The position numbers and the translations under genes are program-made. Of a stretch of DNA of 64,000 nt, positions 28,324 to 36,210 are shown piece by piece. A model generated the notes under the pieces. The model worked only from the letters and a program-made list of their open reading frames with translations, was not told the DNA's origin and ran no database searches. The stretch is from SLRI01 sp964402505 (lineage in GTDB: Bacteria > Pseudomonadota > Alphaproteobacteria > Geminicoccales > Geminicoccaceae): NCBI GenBank assembly GCA_964402505.1, contig CAYOCP010000004.1, positions 62,001 to 126,000 on the forward strand, written 5' to 3'. Position 1 is the stretch's first letter. The number at the start of each line of letters is the position of its first letter.

Positions 28324-31231
28324 TGCCGCCCCGCCATTCCTTGATTCGCGCCAGATGCTCGTAAGGGTTGAAGGCGGGTGCGATCTCGGGTCGGGGCACC
28401 GCGAAATAGGGCATTCTCGGGTCGTCGAAGAGTGCGAGCAGCCGCCTTGCGCCATCGAGCGCGCGCTCGATCTGCGTCGCCAGCTTCTCGCCCTCGCCAC
28501 GCACCAGTATCCCGCGCGGCTCGAGGCTCGGCTTGACCGGCCAGTAGGCGATCTCGGCGACCTTCCCCCCCTTGGCATCGGCGAAGCCGCCGGCCTGGGC
28601 GATCGCGGCCTCGAGCGGCAGCTGGGGGCTGAGGCCACGCTCGATGTCCGCGGCACTCGGCACGGTGCCGGTCTTGTAGTCGCCGATGCCGATCTCGCCC
28701 CCGGGCCCGATCTCGAGCCGGTCGGCCCGGGCGCGGATGGTGAAGCGGCCGGCCGGATCGACGGCGAGGGCGCCTCTGGTCTCGACCAGAATGCGCGCGA
28801 CCCGCTGGCGTCGCTCTCGTTCCCGCTCGATGAACCATTTCGCCACGAGCCGGAAGCGCGGCCACCAGAGGGTCTGGACCTCGGGTCGTGTCGCCAGCCG
28901 GGCGAAGGCCTCGAGACCGAGCTTCAGCAGCTCCTCCTCGGGCTCGTCCGGCAGCGCCTCGGGGTAGAGCTGGACGAAGTTCTGGAGCACCTCGTGAATG
29001 AGCTGGCCGTAATCGCTGGCGCCCGGATCGGCATCGAGCGGCTCGAGCTCCTCGAGCTGCAGAATGCGCCGCGCGTAGACGCTGTAGGGATCGCGCATCA
29101 GCCGCTCGATATCGGTGACCCAGAGCTCGCGCGGCCGGACCCCGACGGGCGGGCAGGGTGCGGGGGCCGGACAGGGGGTGATCGCTCCAAGGGGCGCATC
29201 CAGCCGCCTTTGCCAGTCCTGCCATGCGGGATCGAGGTCGAGCTTTCGTCGCTTTCCCACAGCCCTGGTCACCGCATCCAGGCGTTGCAGCCAGCGCGAC
29301 GCCACCGTCGGGCTGCCGTTCAGATCCTTGCGCGCCCGGGTGAGAAGCACCTCCGGTGCGGCCGCCGCCATGAAGAGGTCGTGCGCGGCGATGCCGATCG
29401 AGAGCTCGACCGGCGGCAGGCCGAGCGCCCGGCGGAGGTTCCGGTTCAGCCACGGTCCCGGCTCGCCGCCGCTCGGCCAGGTGCCCTCGTTGAGCCCGGC
29501 GATCACCAACGTGTCGGTCTCGACCAGCCGGGCCTCGAGCTGGCCCAGGATCATCAGCCGCTCGTGGCCCCGGCCCCTGGGCCGCACGGCCTCGGCACCC
29601 ATCAAGACGGCGAGCACGGCCGGATAGGCGCTCGACGCCGGCGCCGGCTCGCCGCTGGCCGCCTCCAGCAGGTGGGCGATGAAGTCCTGTGCCGCCTCGC
29701 CGCTCTCCCGCGCCCAGAGCTCGCCGAAATCGCCCGTCTCGTCGGCTGCGAGCCATTCGACGAACGCCAGATGCGCCTCGATCAGGGCCGGAAACGGGCC
29801 CTCGGCCGCCGCTGCGAGGAGCAGGGGGTCCATGGCGGCGGCGAAGCGCTCCAGCCAGTCCCGCATGCCCTCGGTCCAGCTTGGGGTGCCGCCGGCCACG
29901 GCGTCGCGGAGCGGCTGGATGCCCCGCGCCGGGCGGGCGCCCCGCAGCACGTGGCGGTCGAGGCGCCTCGCGAGGCGGCGCAGGCCGCCCGCCGGCAATC
30001 CCCCCCTGGCCAGGGGATGCTTCAGGGCGGCGAGCAGCGCAATGGGGCCGCCATCGCCCAGAATGGCGTGGGCGGCGAGGAGGATGAAGCTGCCGGGCGG
30101 GGTCTGGTCGAGCGGCACGCCGCCGCTGTCGTCGACCTCGATCCGCCAGCGGCCGAGCTCGGCCGCCACCCTTCGCGCGAGCTGACGATCGGGGGTCACC
30201 AGCGCCGCCCGGCGCCCCGGCTCCTCGAGCACCGCCCGAAGCTTCAGGGCCACCAGCAGCGCCTCCTCGGCATGGCCGCCGCATTCGGCGATCTTCAGGC
30301 CCGCCAGGGCCGCCTCGGACGGCGCCGGCAGGTCCTGCCAGGCCTCGGCGGTCGCCGCCGGCCGCATGATCTCGGCCATGAACGCGGTGCGCGCGGCCGG
30401 CGACCGTGCCGGCGCCGGATCCGGCCAGGGCTCCACGTCGAGCGGCCCGCGACCCAGGCGATCGAGCAGCAGGCGGAACGCGTAAAACGGGTGCGTCGGC
30501 CCGATCGCGAGGTAGCTCGCCTCGTCGATCAGGGGATCGAAGCCCGGCAGGACGACCGTGCCGCGATCGAGCTCGAGCACCGCCGCCAGAAGATCGGCCA
30601 CCGCCGGCACCGTGCCGGTGATCCCGGCGGCGATCACCGGGCCTTTGGGCGGCGTGGTCGCCAGGGCCGCCCCGGCGGCCTCGAGGCGGGCATTGCGCCA
30701 GGCCGCCGGATCGCTCGCGCCCTCGGCTTTCAGCTGCTTCGGCCAGAGCTCGTCGAGGAGGCCGAGAAACCGGACCACCCTCTGCCAGTGCGCGGCGAGC
30801 TCGTCCGGCAGCAGCGTCTCGAGACGGCCGAGATCGGCGCGCTCGGTCTGCACCATATCCAGAAGCTCGGCCAGGGCCGTGGCGAGACGGATCGCCTGCT
30901 CGTGCGGCATGGGGTCGGCGGCCTGCACGAGGCGGGCGAGCAGGAGGCGACGGCGCAGCGGGTCGATCGGCAGGGCGAGACCGGCATCCGGGGCCAGGAC
31001 GGGCAGCGGCAGGTCGCCGAGATCGACCTCGCCCACCGGCTGCAGCCGGGGCAGGAGCAGCGCCGGCGCGGGCGAGAGCTCCAGGAAGACGTCCCGCAGC
31101 TCGAGGCAGGCCCGCCTGGACGGCAGGAGGATCAGATGGTCGGCGAGCGACCCGGCCGGCTCCCGCAGAAGCGTGCGGGCGAGGCTGCCGAGAAACGGCC
31201 GCTCCGCCGGAATGGTCGTGAGTCTGCCCAT
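28316..31231 (-). CDS. addB: Double-strand break repair protein AddB
   Basis: Second subunit of AddAB. The 971-residue protein has an inactivated helicase-like N-terminal half and a C-terminal PD-(D/E)XK nuclease domain (GEIGIGDYKTGTVPS). It is Ala/Leu/Arg-rich and poorly conserved, as usual for alphaproteobacterial AddB. The ATG at 31231 is chosen because the conserved start (AERPFLGSLARTLL) follows within ten residues; a start 20 codons earlier would lie within tsaE. It overlaps addA at its 3' end. Confidence 0.93.
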   Translation of the reverse strand: MGRLTTIPAERPFLGSLARTLLREPAGSLADHLILLPSRRACLELRDVFLELSPAPALLLPRLQPVGEVDLGDLPLPVLAPDAGLALPIDPLRRRLLLARLVQAADPMPHEQAIRLATALAELLDMVQTERADLGRLETLLPDELAAHWQRVVRFLGLLDELWPKQLKAEGASDPAAWRNARLEAAGAALATTPPKGPVIAAGITGTVPAVADLLAAVLELDRGTVVLPGFDPLIDEASYLAIGPTHPFYAFRLLLDRLGRGPLDVEPWPDPAPARSPAARTAFMAEIMRPAATAEAWQDLPAPSEAALAGLKIAECGGHAEEALLVALKLRAVLEEPGRRAALVTPDRQLARRVAAELGRWRIEVDDSGGVPLDQTPPGSFILLAAHAILGDGGPIALLAALKHPLARGGLPAGGLRRLARRLDRHVLRGARPARGIQPLRDAVAGGTPSWTEGMRDWLERFAAAMDPLLLAAAAEGPFPALIEAHLAFVEWLAADETGDFGELWARESGEAAQDFIAHLLEAASGEPAPASSAYPAVLAVLMGAEAVRPRGRGHERLMILGQLEARLVETDTLVIAGLNEGTWPSGGEPGPWLNRNLRRALGLPPVELSIGIAAHDLFMAAAAPEVLLTRARKDLNGSPTVASRWLQRLDAVTRAVGKRRKLDLDPAWQDWQRRLDAPLGAITPCPAPAPCPPVGVRPRELWVTDIERLMRDPYSVYARRILQLEELEPLDADPGASDYGQLIHEVLQNFVQLYPEALPDEPEEELLKLGLEAFARLATRPEVQTLWWPRFRLVAKWFIERERERRQRVARILVETRGALAVDPAGRFTIRARADRLEIGPGGEIGIGDYKTGTVPSAADIERGLSPQLPLEAAIAQAGGFADAKGGKVAEIAYWPVKPSLEPRGILVRGEGEKLATQIERALDGARRLLALFDDPRMPYFAVPRPEIAPAFNPYEHLARIKEWRGGSD

Positions 31232-31241
31232 GAGGCGGACT

Positions 31242-31718
31242 CTAGCCCTGTGCGAGCAGGGGCGCCAGCCGCTCGGCCCATGCGGCGTCACCCTCGAGAC
31301 GCAGGATTCGCGCCTCGCCCGGCTGCGTCTCGATCCGCAGCCGGAGGCTGTCGGTGGGAAACCAGCCCGGCCCCGCCCGATCCGGCCATTCGACCAGAAG
31401 GATGGCGTGTCCGAGGGCTTCCTCGAGACCGAGCTCGACCACCTCGTCGGCGCCGTTCAGCCGGTAGAGATCCGCATGGAGGATGTCGCCGGCCGGCGCA
31501 TCGTAATGCTGCACCAGCGTGTAGGTCGGCGACGGCACCTCGACCCCGTCGCCGGCGAGCGCTCGGATCATCGCCCGGGCGAGCTCGCTCTTGCCGGAGC
31601 CGAGCTCGCCTTCGAAGAGCAGGGTGTCGCCGGCGCGAAGCACGCCCGCCAGCCGACGCGCGAAGGCGAGGGTGGCGTCGCGCGTCGAGAAGGCGAGCCG
31701 GTGACGAAAATCCGCCAA
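31242..31718 (-). CDS. tsaE: tRNA threonylcarbamoyladenosine biosynthesis ATPase TsaE
   Basis: ATPase that supports t6A37 synthesis on ANN-decoding tRNAs together with TsaB/TsaD. It shows Walker A GELGSGKS (37-44), the switch segment SPTYTLVQHYD, HADLYRL and VEWPDR. No ATG or GTG is available; the TTG at 31718, five bases after the ahcY stop, gives 158 residues, the normal length. No Shine-Dalgarno site is seen, so translation may be coupled to ahcY. addB follows after ten bases. Confidence 0.9.
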   Translation of the reverse strand: MADFRHRLAFSTRDATLAFARRLAGVLRAGDTLLFEGELGSGKSELARAMIRALAGDGVEVPSPTYTLVQHYDAPAGDILHADLYRLNGADEVVELGLEEALGHAILLVEWPDRAGPGWFPTDSLRLRIETQPGEARILRLEGDAAWAERLAPLLAQG

Positions 31719-31723
31719 GGGCG

Positions 31724-33019
31724 TCAGTAGCGGTACTGCTCGGCCTTGAAGGGACCCTCCGGCGCCACCCCGATATAGGCCGCCTGCTCGGCCGAGAGCC
31801 GGGTGAGCTGGACCCCGAGCTTGTCCAGATGCAGGGCCGCCACCTTCTCGTCCAGATGCTTCGGCAGCACGTAGACCTTGTTCTCGTAGCTGCCGGTGTT
31901 GGTCCAGAGCTCGATCTGCGCCAGCACCTGGTTGGTGAAGGAGGCGCTCATGACGAAGCTCGGATGGCCGGTGCCGCAGCCGAGATTGACCAGCCGGCCC
32001 TTGGCCAGAAGGATGATCTGCCTGCCGTCCGGGAACTCGATCTGATCGACCTGCGGCTTGACCTCGGTCCATTTGAGGTTCTTCAGGTCGGCGACGCGGA
32101 TCTCGTTGTCGAAATGACCGATATTGCAGACGATCGCACCGTCCTTCATCGCCCGCATGTGGTCGAGGGTGATGATGTCCTTGTTGCCGGTGGCGGTGAC
32201 GAAAATGTCGGCGCGGGTCGCCGCGTCCTCCATGGTCACCACCTCGTAGCCGTCCATCGCCGCCTGGAGCGCGCAGATCGGGTCGATCTCGGTGACCATG
32301 ACCCGCGCGCCCGCATGCCGGAGGCTCTCGGCCGAGCCCTTGCCGACATCGCCGTAGCCGGCGACCACCGCGACCTTGCCGGCCATCATGACGTCGGTGG
32401 CGCGGCGAATGCCGTCGACCAGGCTCTCGCGGCAGCCGTACTTGTTGTCGAACTTCGACTTCGTGACGCTGTCGTTGACGTTGATGGCGGGGCACTTGAG
32501 CCGGCCCTTCTTCGCCATCTCGTAGAGCCGGAGCACGCCCGTCGTCGTCTCCTCCGAGATGCCCTTGACTTCGGCCATGAGGTCGGCGTGCTTCTCGTGC
32601 ATGACCAGCGTCAAATCGCCGCCGTCATCGAGGATCATGTTGGGCGTCCAACCGTCCGGCCCCTCGATGGTCTGCTCGATGCACCACTCGTACTCCTCCT
32701 CGGTCTCGCCCTTCCAGGCGAAGACGGGAATGCCGAGATCGGCGATGGCGGCCGCCGCATGGTCCTGGGTCGAGAAGATGTTGCAGGACGACCAGCGGAC
32801 CGTCGCGCCCAGATGCACGAGGGTGCGGATCAGGACCGCGGTCTGGATGGTCATGTGCAGGCAGCCGGCGATCCGTGCTCCCTCGAGCGGCCGACGGGCG
32901 CCGTACTCCTCGCGCAGCGCCATCAGGCCCGGCATCTCCTTCTCGGCGATCGCGATCTCGCGATGGCCCCAGCCCGCCAGGCCGATATCGGCCACTTTGT
33001 AGTCGGTGAACTCACTCAT
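31724..33019 (-). CDS. ahcY: Adenosylhomocysteinase
   Basis: Hydrolyses S-adenosylhomocysteine to adenosine and homocysteine, removing the inhibitor of methyltransferases. 431 residues with NAD-binding VVAGYGDVGKGSA, substrate segments LHMTIQTAVLIRTL and NVNDSVTKSKFDN, and the C-terminal KAEQYRY typical of the family. I searched the 123-base upstream gap by eye for SAH or SAM riboswitch features and saw none. Lies after ptsH in a long same-strand run. Confidence 0.97.
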   Translation of the reverse strand: MSEFTDYKVADIGLAGWGHREIAIAEKEMPGLMALREEYGARRPLEGARIAGCLHMTIQTAVLIRTLVHLGATVRWSSCNIFSTQDHAAAAIADLGIPVFAWKGETEEEYEWCIEQTIEGPDGWTPNMILDDGGDLTLVMHEKHADLMAEVKGISEETTTGVLRLYEMAKKGRLKCPAINVNDSVTKSKFDNKYGCRESLVDGIRRATDVMMAGKVAVVAGYGDVGKGSAESLRHAGARVMVTEIDPICALQAAMDGYEVVTMEDAATRADIFVTATGNKDIITLDHMRAMKDGAIVCNIGHFDNEIRVADLKNLKWTEVKPQVDQIEFPDGRQIILLAKGRLVNLGCGTGHPSFVMSASFTNQVLAQIELWTNTGSYENKVYVLPKHLDEKVAALHLDKLGVQLTRLSAEQAAYIGVAPEGPFKAEQYRY

Positions 33020-33142
33020 CTGCTCTCGTCTTTCCGGTGTCTGTCCAGGGCCCGGTCGAACCCGCGGTGCTCGAACGCGGCACCACGGCGGTCGAGGCGG
33101 TCCACTCCCGCCGCACGCTCCGAACGGCGGCCGGAGCCACGC

Positions 33143-33433
33143 TCAATCCTTCTCGTCGAAGCCGCGCTCCACCAGCCCGGCGAGGGCGGCCAGGGCCGCC
33201 TCGGCGCCGGGCCCGCGCGCTTCTAGCACCAGCGCCGAGCCGCGGCCAGCCGCGAGCATCATCAGCCCGAGAATGGAGGTCGCGGGCACCTGGACACCGT
33301 CCTTCTCGACCATGACCATCGCATCGTGCTCACCGGCGAGACGCACGAGCTTGGCGGCGGCGCGGGCGTGCAGCCCGCGCGCGTTGACGATCGTGCAGCG
33401 CCGCCGCAGGACCTCCGGCCGCGCATCGCTCAA
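33143..33433 (-). CDS. ptsH: HPr phosphocarrier protein of the PTS
   Basis: A 96-residue phosphocarrier between enzyme I and EIIA proteins. The phosphorylation His is His22 in NARGLHARAA, and the regulatory Ser is Ser53 in TSILGLMML, the target of HPr kinase, which is encoded four genes upstream in the same cluster. With no sugar-specific EIIBC gene in sight, it belongs to a regulatory (PTS-Ntr type) chain. Its ATG overlaps the stop of the EIIA gene (ATGA). Enzyme I is not in this window. Confidence 0.94.
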   Translation of the reverse strand: MSDARPEVLRRRCTIVNARGLHARAAAKLVRLAGEHDAMVMVEKDGVQVPATSILGLMMLAAGRGSALVLEARGPGAEAALAALAGLVERGFDEKD

Positions 33434-33846
33434 CCCGCGGGCGCCTTGCCGGGGGCCAGAAGGCGGCTCGCCACGTTGATGTACTTGCGCCCCGCATCCT
33501 GGGCCGCCTCGACCGCCGCCGCGAGGTCGTCCTGGTCGCGCACGCCGGCGAGCTTGATCAGCATCGGCAGGTTGACCCCGGCGATCACCTCGACCCCCGG
33601 CCGCTCGAGCGTCGAGATGGCGAGGTTCGAGGGCGTGCCGCCGAACATGTCGGTGAGGATGATGACGCCGTTGCCGGTGTCCATGGCCTGGACCGCCGCC
33701 ACGATATCCTGCCGGCGCTGCTCGATATCGTCCTCGGCGCCGATGCTGATCGTGGCGATCTGCGTCTGCGGGCCGACCACGTGCTGCATCGCCAGGGCGA
33801 ACTCCTCCGCCAGCCGGCCATGCGTCACCAGTACCAAGCCGATCAT
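33430..33846 (-). CDS. PTS mannose-family EIIA protein
   Basis: A 138-residue EIIA-Man domain: N-terminal strand GLVLVTHG with the phosphorylatable His9, and DMFGGTPSNLA. In alphaproteobacteria such stand-alone EIIA-Man proteins lie between rapZ and ptsH, lack EIIB/C/D partners and have a regulatory role. Same arrangement here: 37 bases after rapZ and overlapping ptsH. Sometimes annotated manX or ptsL; I leave the symbol open. Confidence 0.92.
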   Translation of the reverse strand: MIGLVLVTHGRLAEEFALAMQHVVGPQTQIATISIGAEDDIEQRRQDIVAAVQAMDTGNGVIILTDMFGGTPSNLAISTLERPGVEVIAGVNLPMLIKLAGVRDQDDLAAAVEAAQDAGRKYINVASRLLAPGKAPAG

Positions 33847-33883
33847 CTTCCTCCGCCGCCCTATCCCGATCGCCGGTCGATCT

Positions 33884-34867
33884 TCAGCCTGCGTCCGGCA
33901 CCTCGCCGGCGCCTTCCGATGCAGGCGCTTCGGACCCCTTCGCCGCCGCCCCGCCGCCGCCCGGCGGCGTCTCGCCCGGTGGCGCCAGCTCGCGGTGGAA
34001 GGTGCTTACCTCGTATCCCGTCCGACGCAAAGTGTCGGCCAGAAGCGTTGCCACGAAAACCGAGCGGTGCTGGCCCCCCGTGCAGCCTATGGCGATCGTG
34101 AGATAGCTCTTGCCCTCGGCGCTGTAGCGCGGCAGGAGCGGTATCAGCAGGTCCTCGAGCCTTTCCATGAAGGCCGCGAACCCCGCATCGTTCCGGATAT
34201 GCGCCTGCACGGCGGGATCGAGGCCGGTGAGCGGCCTGAGCGTCCTCACATAATGCGGGTTCTGGAGAAAACGCACGTCGAAGACGAGATCCGCCTCGCG
34301 CGGCAGGCCGCGCCGATAGGCGAAGGAGACGAGGCTCACCGTCAGCCCGGGCGGGTCGAGAGCCTCGCGGAAACGGCCGGCCAGCAATCGGTGGAGCTCG
34401 GGCAGGCTGAGCTGGGTCGTGTCGATGACGAGCCCGGCCGCCGCCCGAAGCGGGGCGAGGAGCGCCCGCTCGGCGGCGATGCCGTCGCCCACCGGCCGGT
34501 CGGCGGCCAGCGGGTGGCGGCGGCGGGTCTCGGTGAAGCGGCGCTGCAGGACCTCGTCGTCGCAATCGCAGAAGAGGAGGACCACGGCGACCCGGGAATT
34601 GGCGCGGCCGAGGCGCTCGACCAGGCGGGCGAGCCGGCGCGGGTCGAAGGCGCGGGTGCGGCTGTCGATGCCGATGGCGAGATCGCGCTCGAGCCCGTCC
34701 TCGAGCCGGACGAAGCGCTCGATCAGCGGGATCGGCAGGTTGTCGATCGCCTCGAAGCCCTGATCCTCGAGAATCTTCAAGGCACTGGTCCTGCCCGCCC
34801 CGGCCATGCCGGTGACGATCACGAGGCGCCGGTGGGCGCCCGCGGCACCGCCAATCGCCGGCGTCAA
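33884..34867 (-). CDS. rapZ: RapZ/YvcJ-family nucleotide-binding protein
   Basis: A P-loop protein of 327 residues; E. coli RapZ binds RNA and directs RNase E to GlmZ, B. subtilis YvcJ is a GTPase. The N-terminal domain has the P-loop as GMAGAGRTS (20-28), with Arg replacing the usual Walker Lys; the C-terminal domain has the conserved FDVRFLQNPHY and IGCTGGQHRSV. A Pro/Gly-rich tail of about 40 residues follows. The ATG overlaps the hprK stop. Which activity applies here is unknown. Confidence 0.92.
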   Translation of the reverse strand: MTPAIGGAAGAHRRLVIVTGMAGAGRTSALKILEDQGFEAIDNLPIPLIERFVRLEDGLERDLAIGIDSRTRAFDPRRLARLVERLGRANSRVAVVLLFCDCDDEVLQRRFTETRRRHPLAADRPVGDGIAAERALLAPLRAAAGLVIDTTQLSLPELHRLLAGRFREALDPPGLTVSLVSFAYRRGLPREADLVFDVRFLQNPHYVRTLRPLTGLDPAVQAHIRNDAGFAAFMERLEDLLIPLLPRYSAEGKSYLTIAIGCTGGQHRSVFVATLLADTLRRTGYEVSTFHRELAPPGETPPGGGGAAAKGSEAPASEGAGEVPDAG

Positions 34868-35442
34868 GCCGAGCGCTCCCCGAGAAGCAGCACGGCGATC
34901 CGTGCCGTGGCCGAGGCGGCGAGGGGATCGAGCCGATGGAGCGGCAGCCGGCAGTCGCCGAGCGTGGCGAAGGCCGGCGCCGGCAACCGCTCGGCGGCAA
35001 GGCCTTCGCGCTCGACGAGGTCGAGGCAGAGATCGAGAATGGCGCGGGCGAGCGCCGGCTGGCGGAAGATGCCCTGGCCGCGCAGCTCGATGAGGCCGGG
35101 CTCGCCCGCCGGCCGCGCGACCGCCCGGCCGTCGGCGCCGGGCTCGATCCGGACGAGGTCGTCCGCGACCAGCAAAGCACCGCGCTCGATCAGCCGCAGC
35201 GCCAGGTCGCTCTTGCCGATTCCCGAGGGGCCGCGCAGCAGGATGCCGCGCCCCCGCCAGCGAACGGCCGTGCCGTGGACCACGACGTGCCAGCCCCCCG
35301 CGGTGCGGGCCGAGGTCCCGAGGCGGCCGGCGGCGCCGACGCCGGGCGCCGATCGCCGTTGCCCGGTCCGGCCGTCGCCCGGGTCCGGCCGGCGGGTCGT
35401 CCCGCTCGCCGCGGCGGGGCGATCCTGAGGGACCGGCGGCAC
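34864..35442 (-). CDS. hprK: HPr kinase/phosphorylase, catalytic domain only
   Basis: Phosphorylates HPr on its regulatory Ser. As in other alphaproteobacteria it lacks the N-terminal half found in Firmicutes. P-loop GPSGIGKSD (70-78), followed by RLIERGALLVADD and the signature region IELRGQGIF. The GTG at 35442, 18 bases after ptsN, gives 192 residues, but the first ~52 are Pro/Arg/Gly-rich and unlike the family. A GTG at 35283 would give a 139-residue protein beginning VVHGTAV, the usual length. The start is therefore uncertain. It overlaps rapZ by ATGA. Confidence 0.88.
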   Translation of the reverse strand: MPPVPQDRPAAASGTTRRPDPGDGRTGQRRSAPGVGAAGRLGTSARTAGGWHVVVHGTAVRWRGRGILLRGPSGIGKSDLALRLIERGALLVADDLVRIEPGADGRAVARPAGEPGLIELRGQGIFRQPALARAILDLCLDLVEREGLAAERLPAPAFATLGDCRLPLHRLDPLAASATARIAVLLLGERSA

Positions 35443-35460
35443 CGCCGGTTCAGCCGTGCG

Positions 35461-35928
35461 TCACGCCGCCCGCGGGCGCTGCCGCCCCGTCAGGAGGTCG
35501 AAGGCGCCGCTCGGCTCCTCGATCTCGCGCAGCGCCCGGCACAGCGCCTCGTCCCGGAACACCCGGGCGACCCTGGCGAGCGCCTTCAGATGATCGGCCG
35601 CCGCACCCGTCGGGGCGAGGAGAAGAAAGACCAGATCGACCCGCTCGCCGTCCAGGGCCTCGAAATCGACGGGCGGGTCGAGGCGGGCGAACATGCCGAC
35701 CAGTCGATCGAGGCCGTCGAGCTTCGCATGCGGTATGGCGAGCCCGTCGCCGATGCCGGTGGTGCCGAGCTTCTCGCGCTCGAGCAGGGCGTCGAGCACC
35801 TTGGCGGGCTCCAGACCCTCGCCGGCCGCGACCCGGTCGGCGAGGACGCGCAGCACCTGGCGCTTGCTGCCCGCCTTGAGGTCGAGGACCACCGAGCCGG
35901 GCGCCAGCAGATCGGAGAGCTCGATCAT
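35461..35928 (-). CDS. ptsN: PTS-Ntr EIIA protein (nitrogen-regulatory)
   Basis: Output EIIA of the nitrogen PTS, regulating targets such as potassium transporters and sensor kinases according to its phosphorylation state. 155 residues from the ATG at 35928 (MIELSDLLAPG), with the phosphorylation site His67 in GDGLAIPHAKL. Lies downstream of rpoN as in most proteobacteria, but with a 282-base gap instead of hpf. Longer in-frame starts upstream give unconserved sequence. Confidence 0.95.
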   Translation of the reverse strand: MIELSDLLAPGSVVLDLKAGSKRQVLRVLADRVAAGEGLEPAKVLDALLEREKLGTTGIGDGLAIPHAKLDGLDRLVGMFARLDPPVDFEALDGERVDLVFLLLAPTGAAADHLKALARVARVFRDEALCRALREIEEPSGAFDLLTGRQRPRAA

Positions 35929-35947
35929 CGCAATGCTTTCGAGGGCG

Positions 35948-35980
35948 GTTGGCGAGGACTGTTGGCGAGACGTGTTGGCG
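35948..35980. repeat. Three GTTGGCG repeats with 13-base period upstream of ptsN
   Basis: GTTGGCG at 35948, 35961 and 35974 (CGCCAAC on the coding strand), exactly 13 bases apart, with a partial TGGCG copy at 35986. The first lies 20 bases from the ptsN ATG. Possible regulator site or chance. No HPF-like protein is encoded in 35929-36210 in any frame I read. Confidence 0.5.
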
Positions 35981-36210
35981 GGATCTGGCGGCTGTCCGGT
36001 CCCCGCATCGGGACGGGTGGGCACCGGCTTGGGGCAGGCGGGGCCAATGCCGACCTGCCGCACCGATGCGCGCGATCGGTGACGGACCCCTCGGCTTCCA
36101 CGAACCAACCCCGATGATAGCACGAACGCCCGGCGCCCGTCGCGAGGCGGGGCGGGTGCCGTTTTGCCGCAGGTCCGAACGCCGCGCGGCTCGTGCCGGA
36201 TGCGGGCGCG

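Noticed and set aside
23206..28344. 1712-codon plus-strand ORF opposite the glutamine-synthetase-like gene, trxA and addA
   Set aside because: It crosses three well-supported minus-strand genes and has biased, low-complexity composition; a GC-driven artefact.
33020..33142. Possible SAH or SAM riboswitch upstream of ahcY
   Set aside because: The gap is only 123 bases, and I could not find the conserved helices or sequence blocks of the known SAH or SAM classes on the coding strand.
28136..33226. 1696-codon plus-strand ORF opposite addB, tsaE and ahcY
   Set aside because: Same reason: antisense to conserved genes and without recognisable domains.
33884..34867. Inactive RapZ because of Arg in the P-loop Lys position
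   Set aside because: A GAGR variant of this P-loop seems common in alphaproteobacterial RapZ proteins, and the rest of the protein is conserved, so loss of function is not a safe conclusion.
35929..36210. Remnant of hpf between rpoN and ptsN
   Set aside because: No frame shows HPF-like sequence; the interval is too short for the usual gene and contains only the 13-base repeats.
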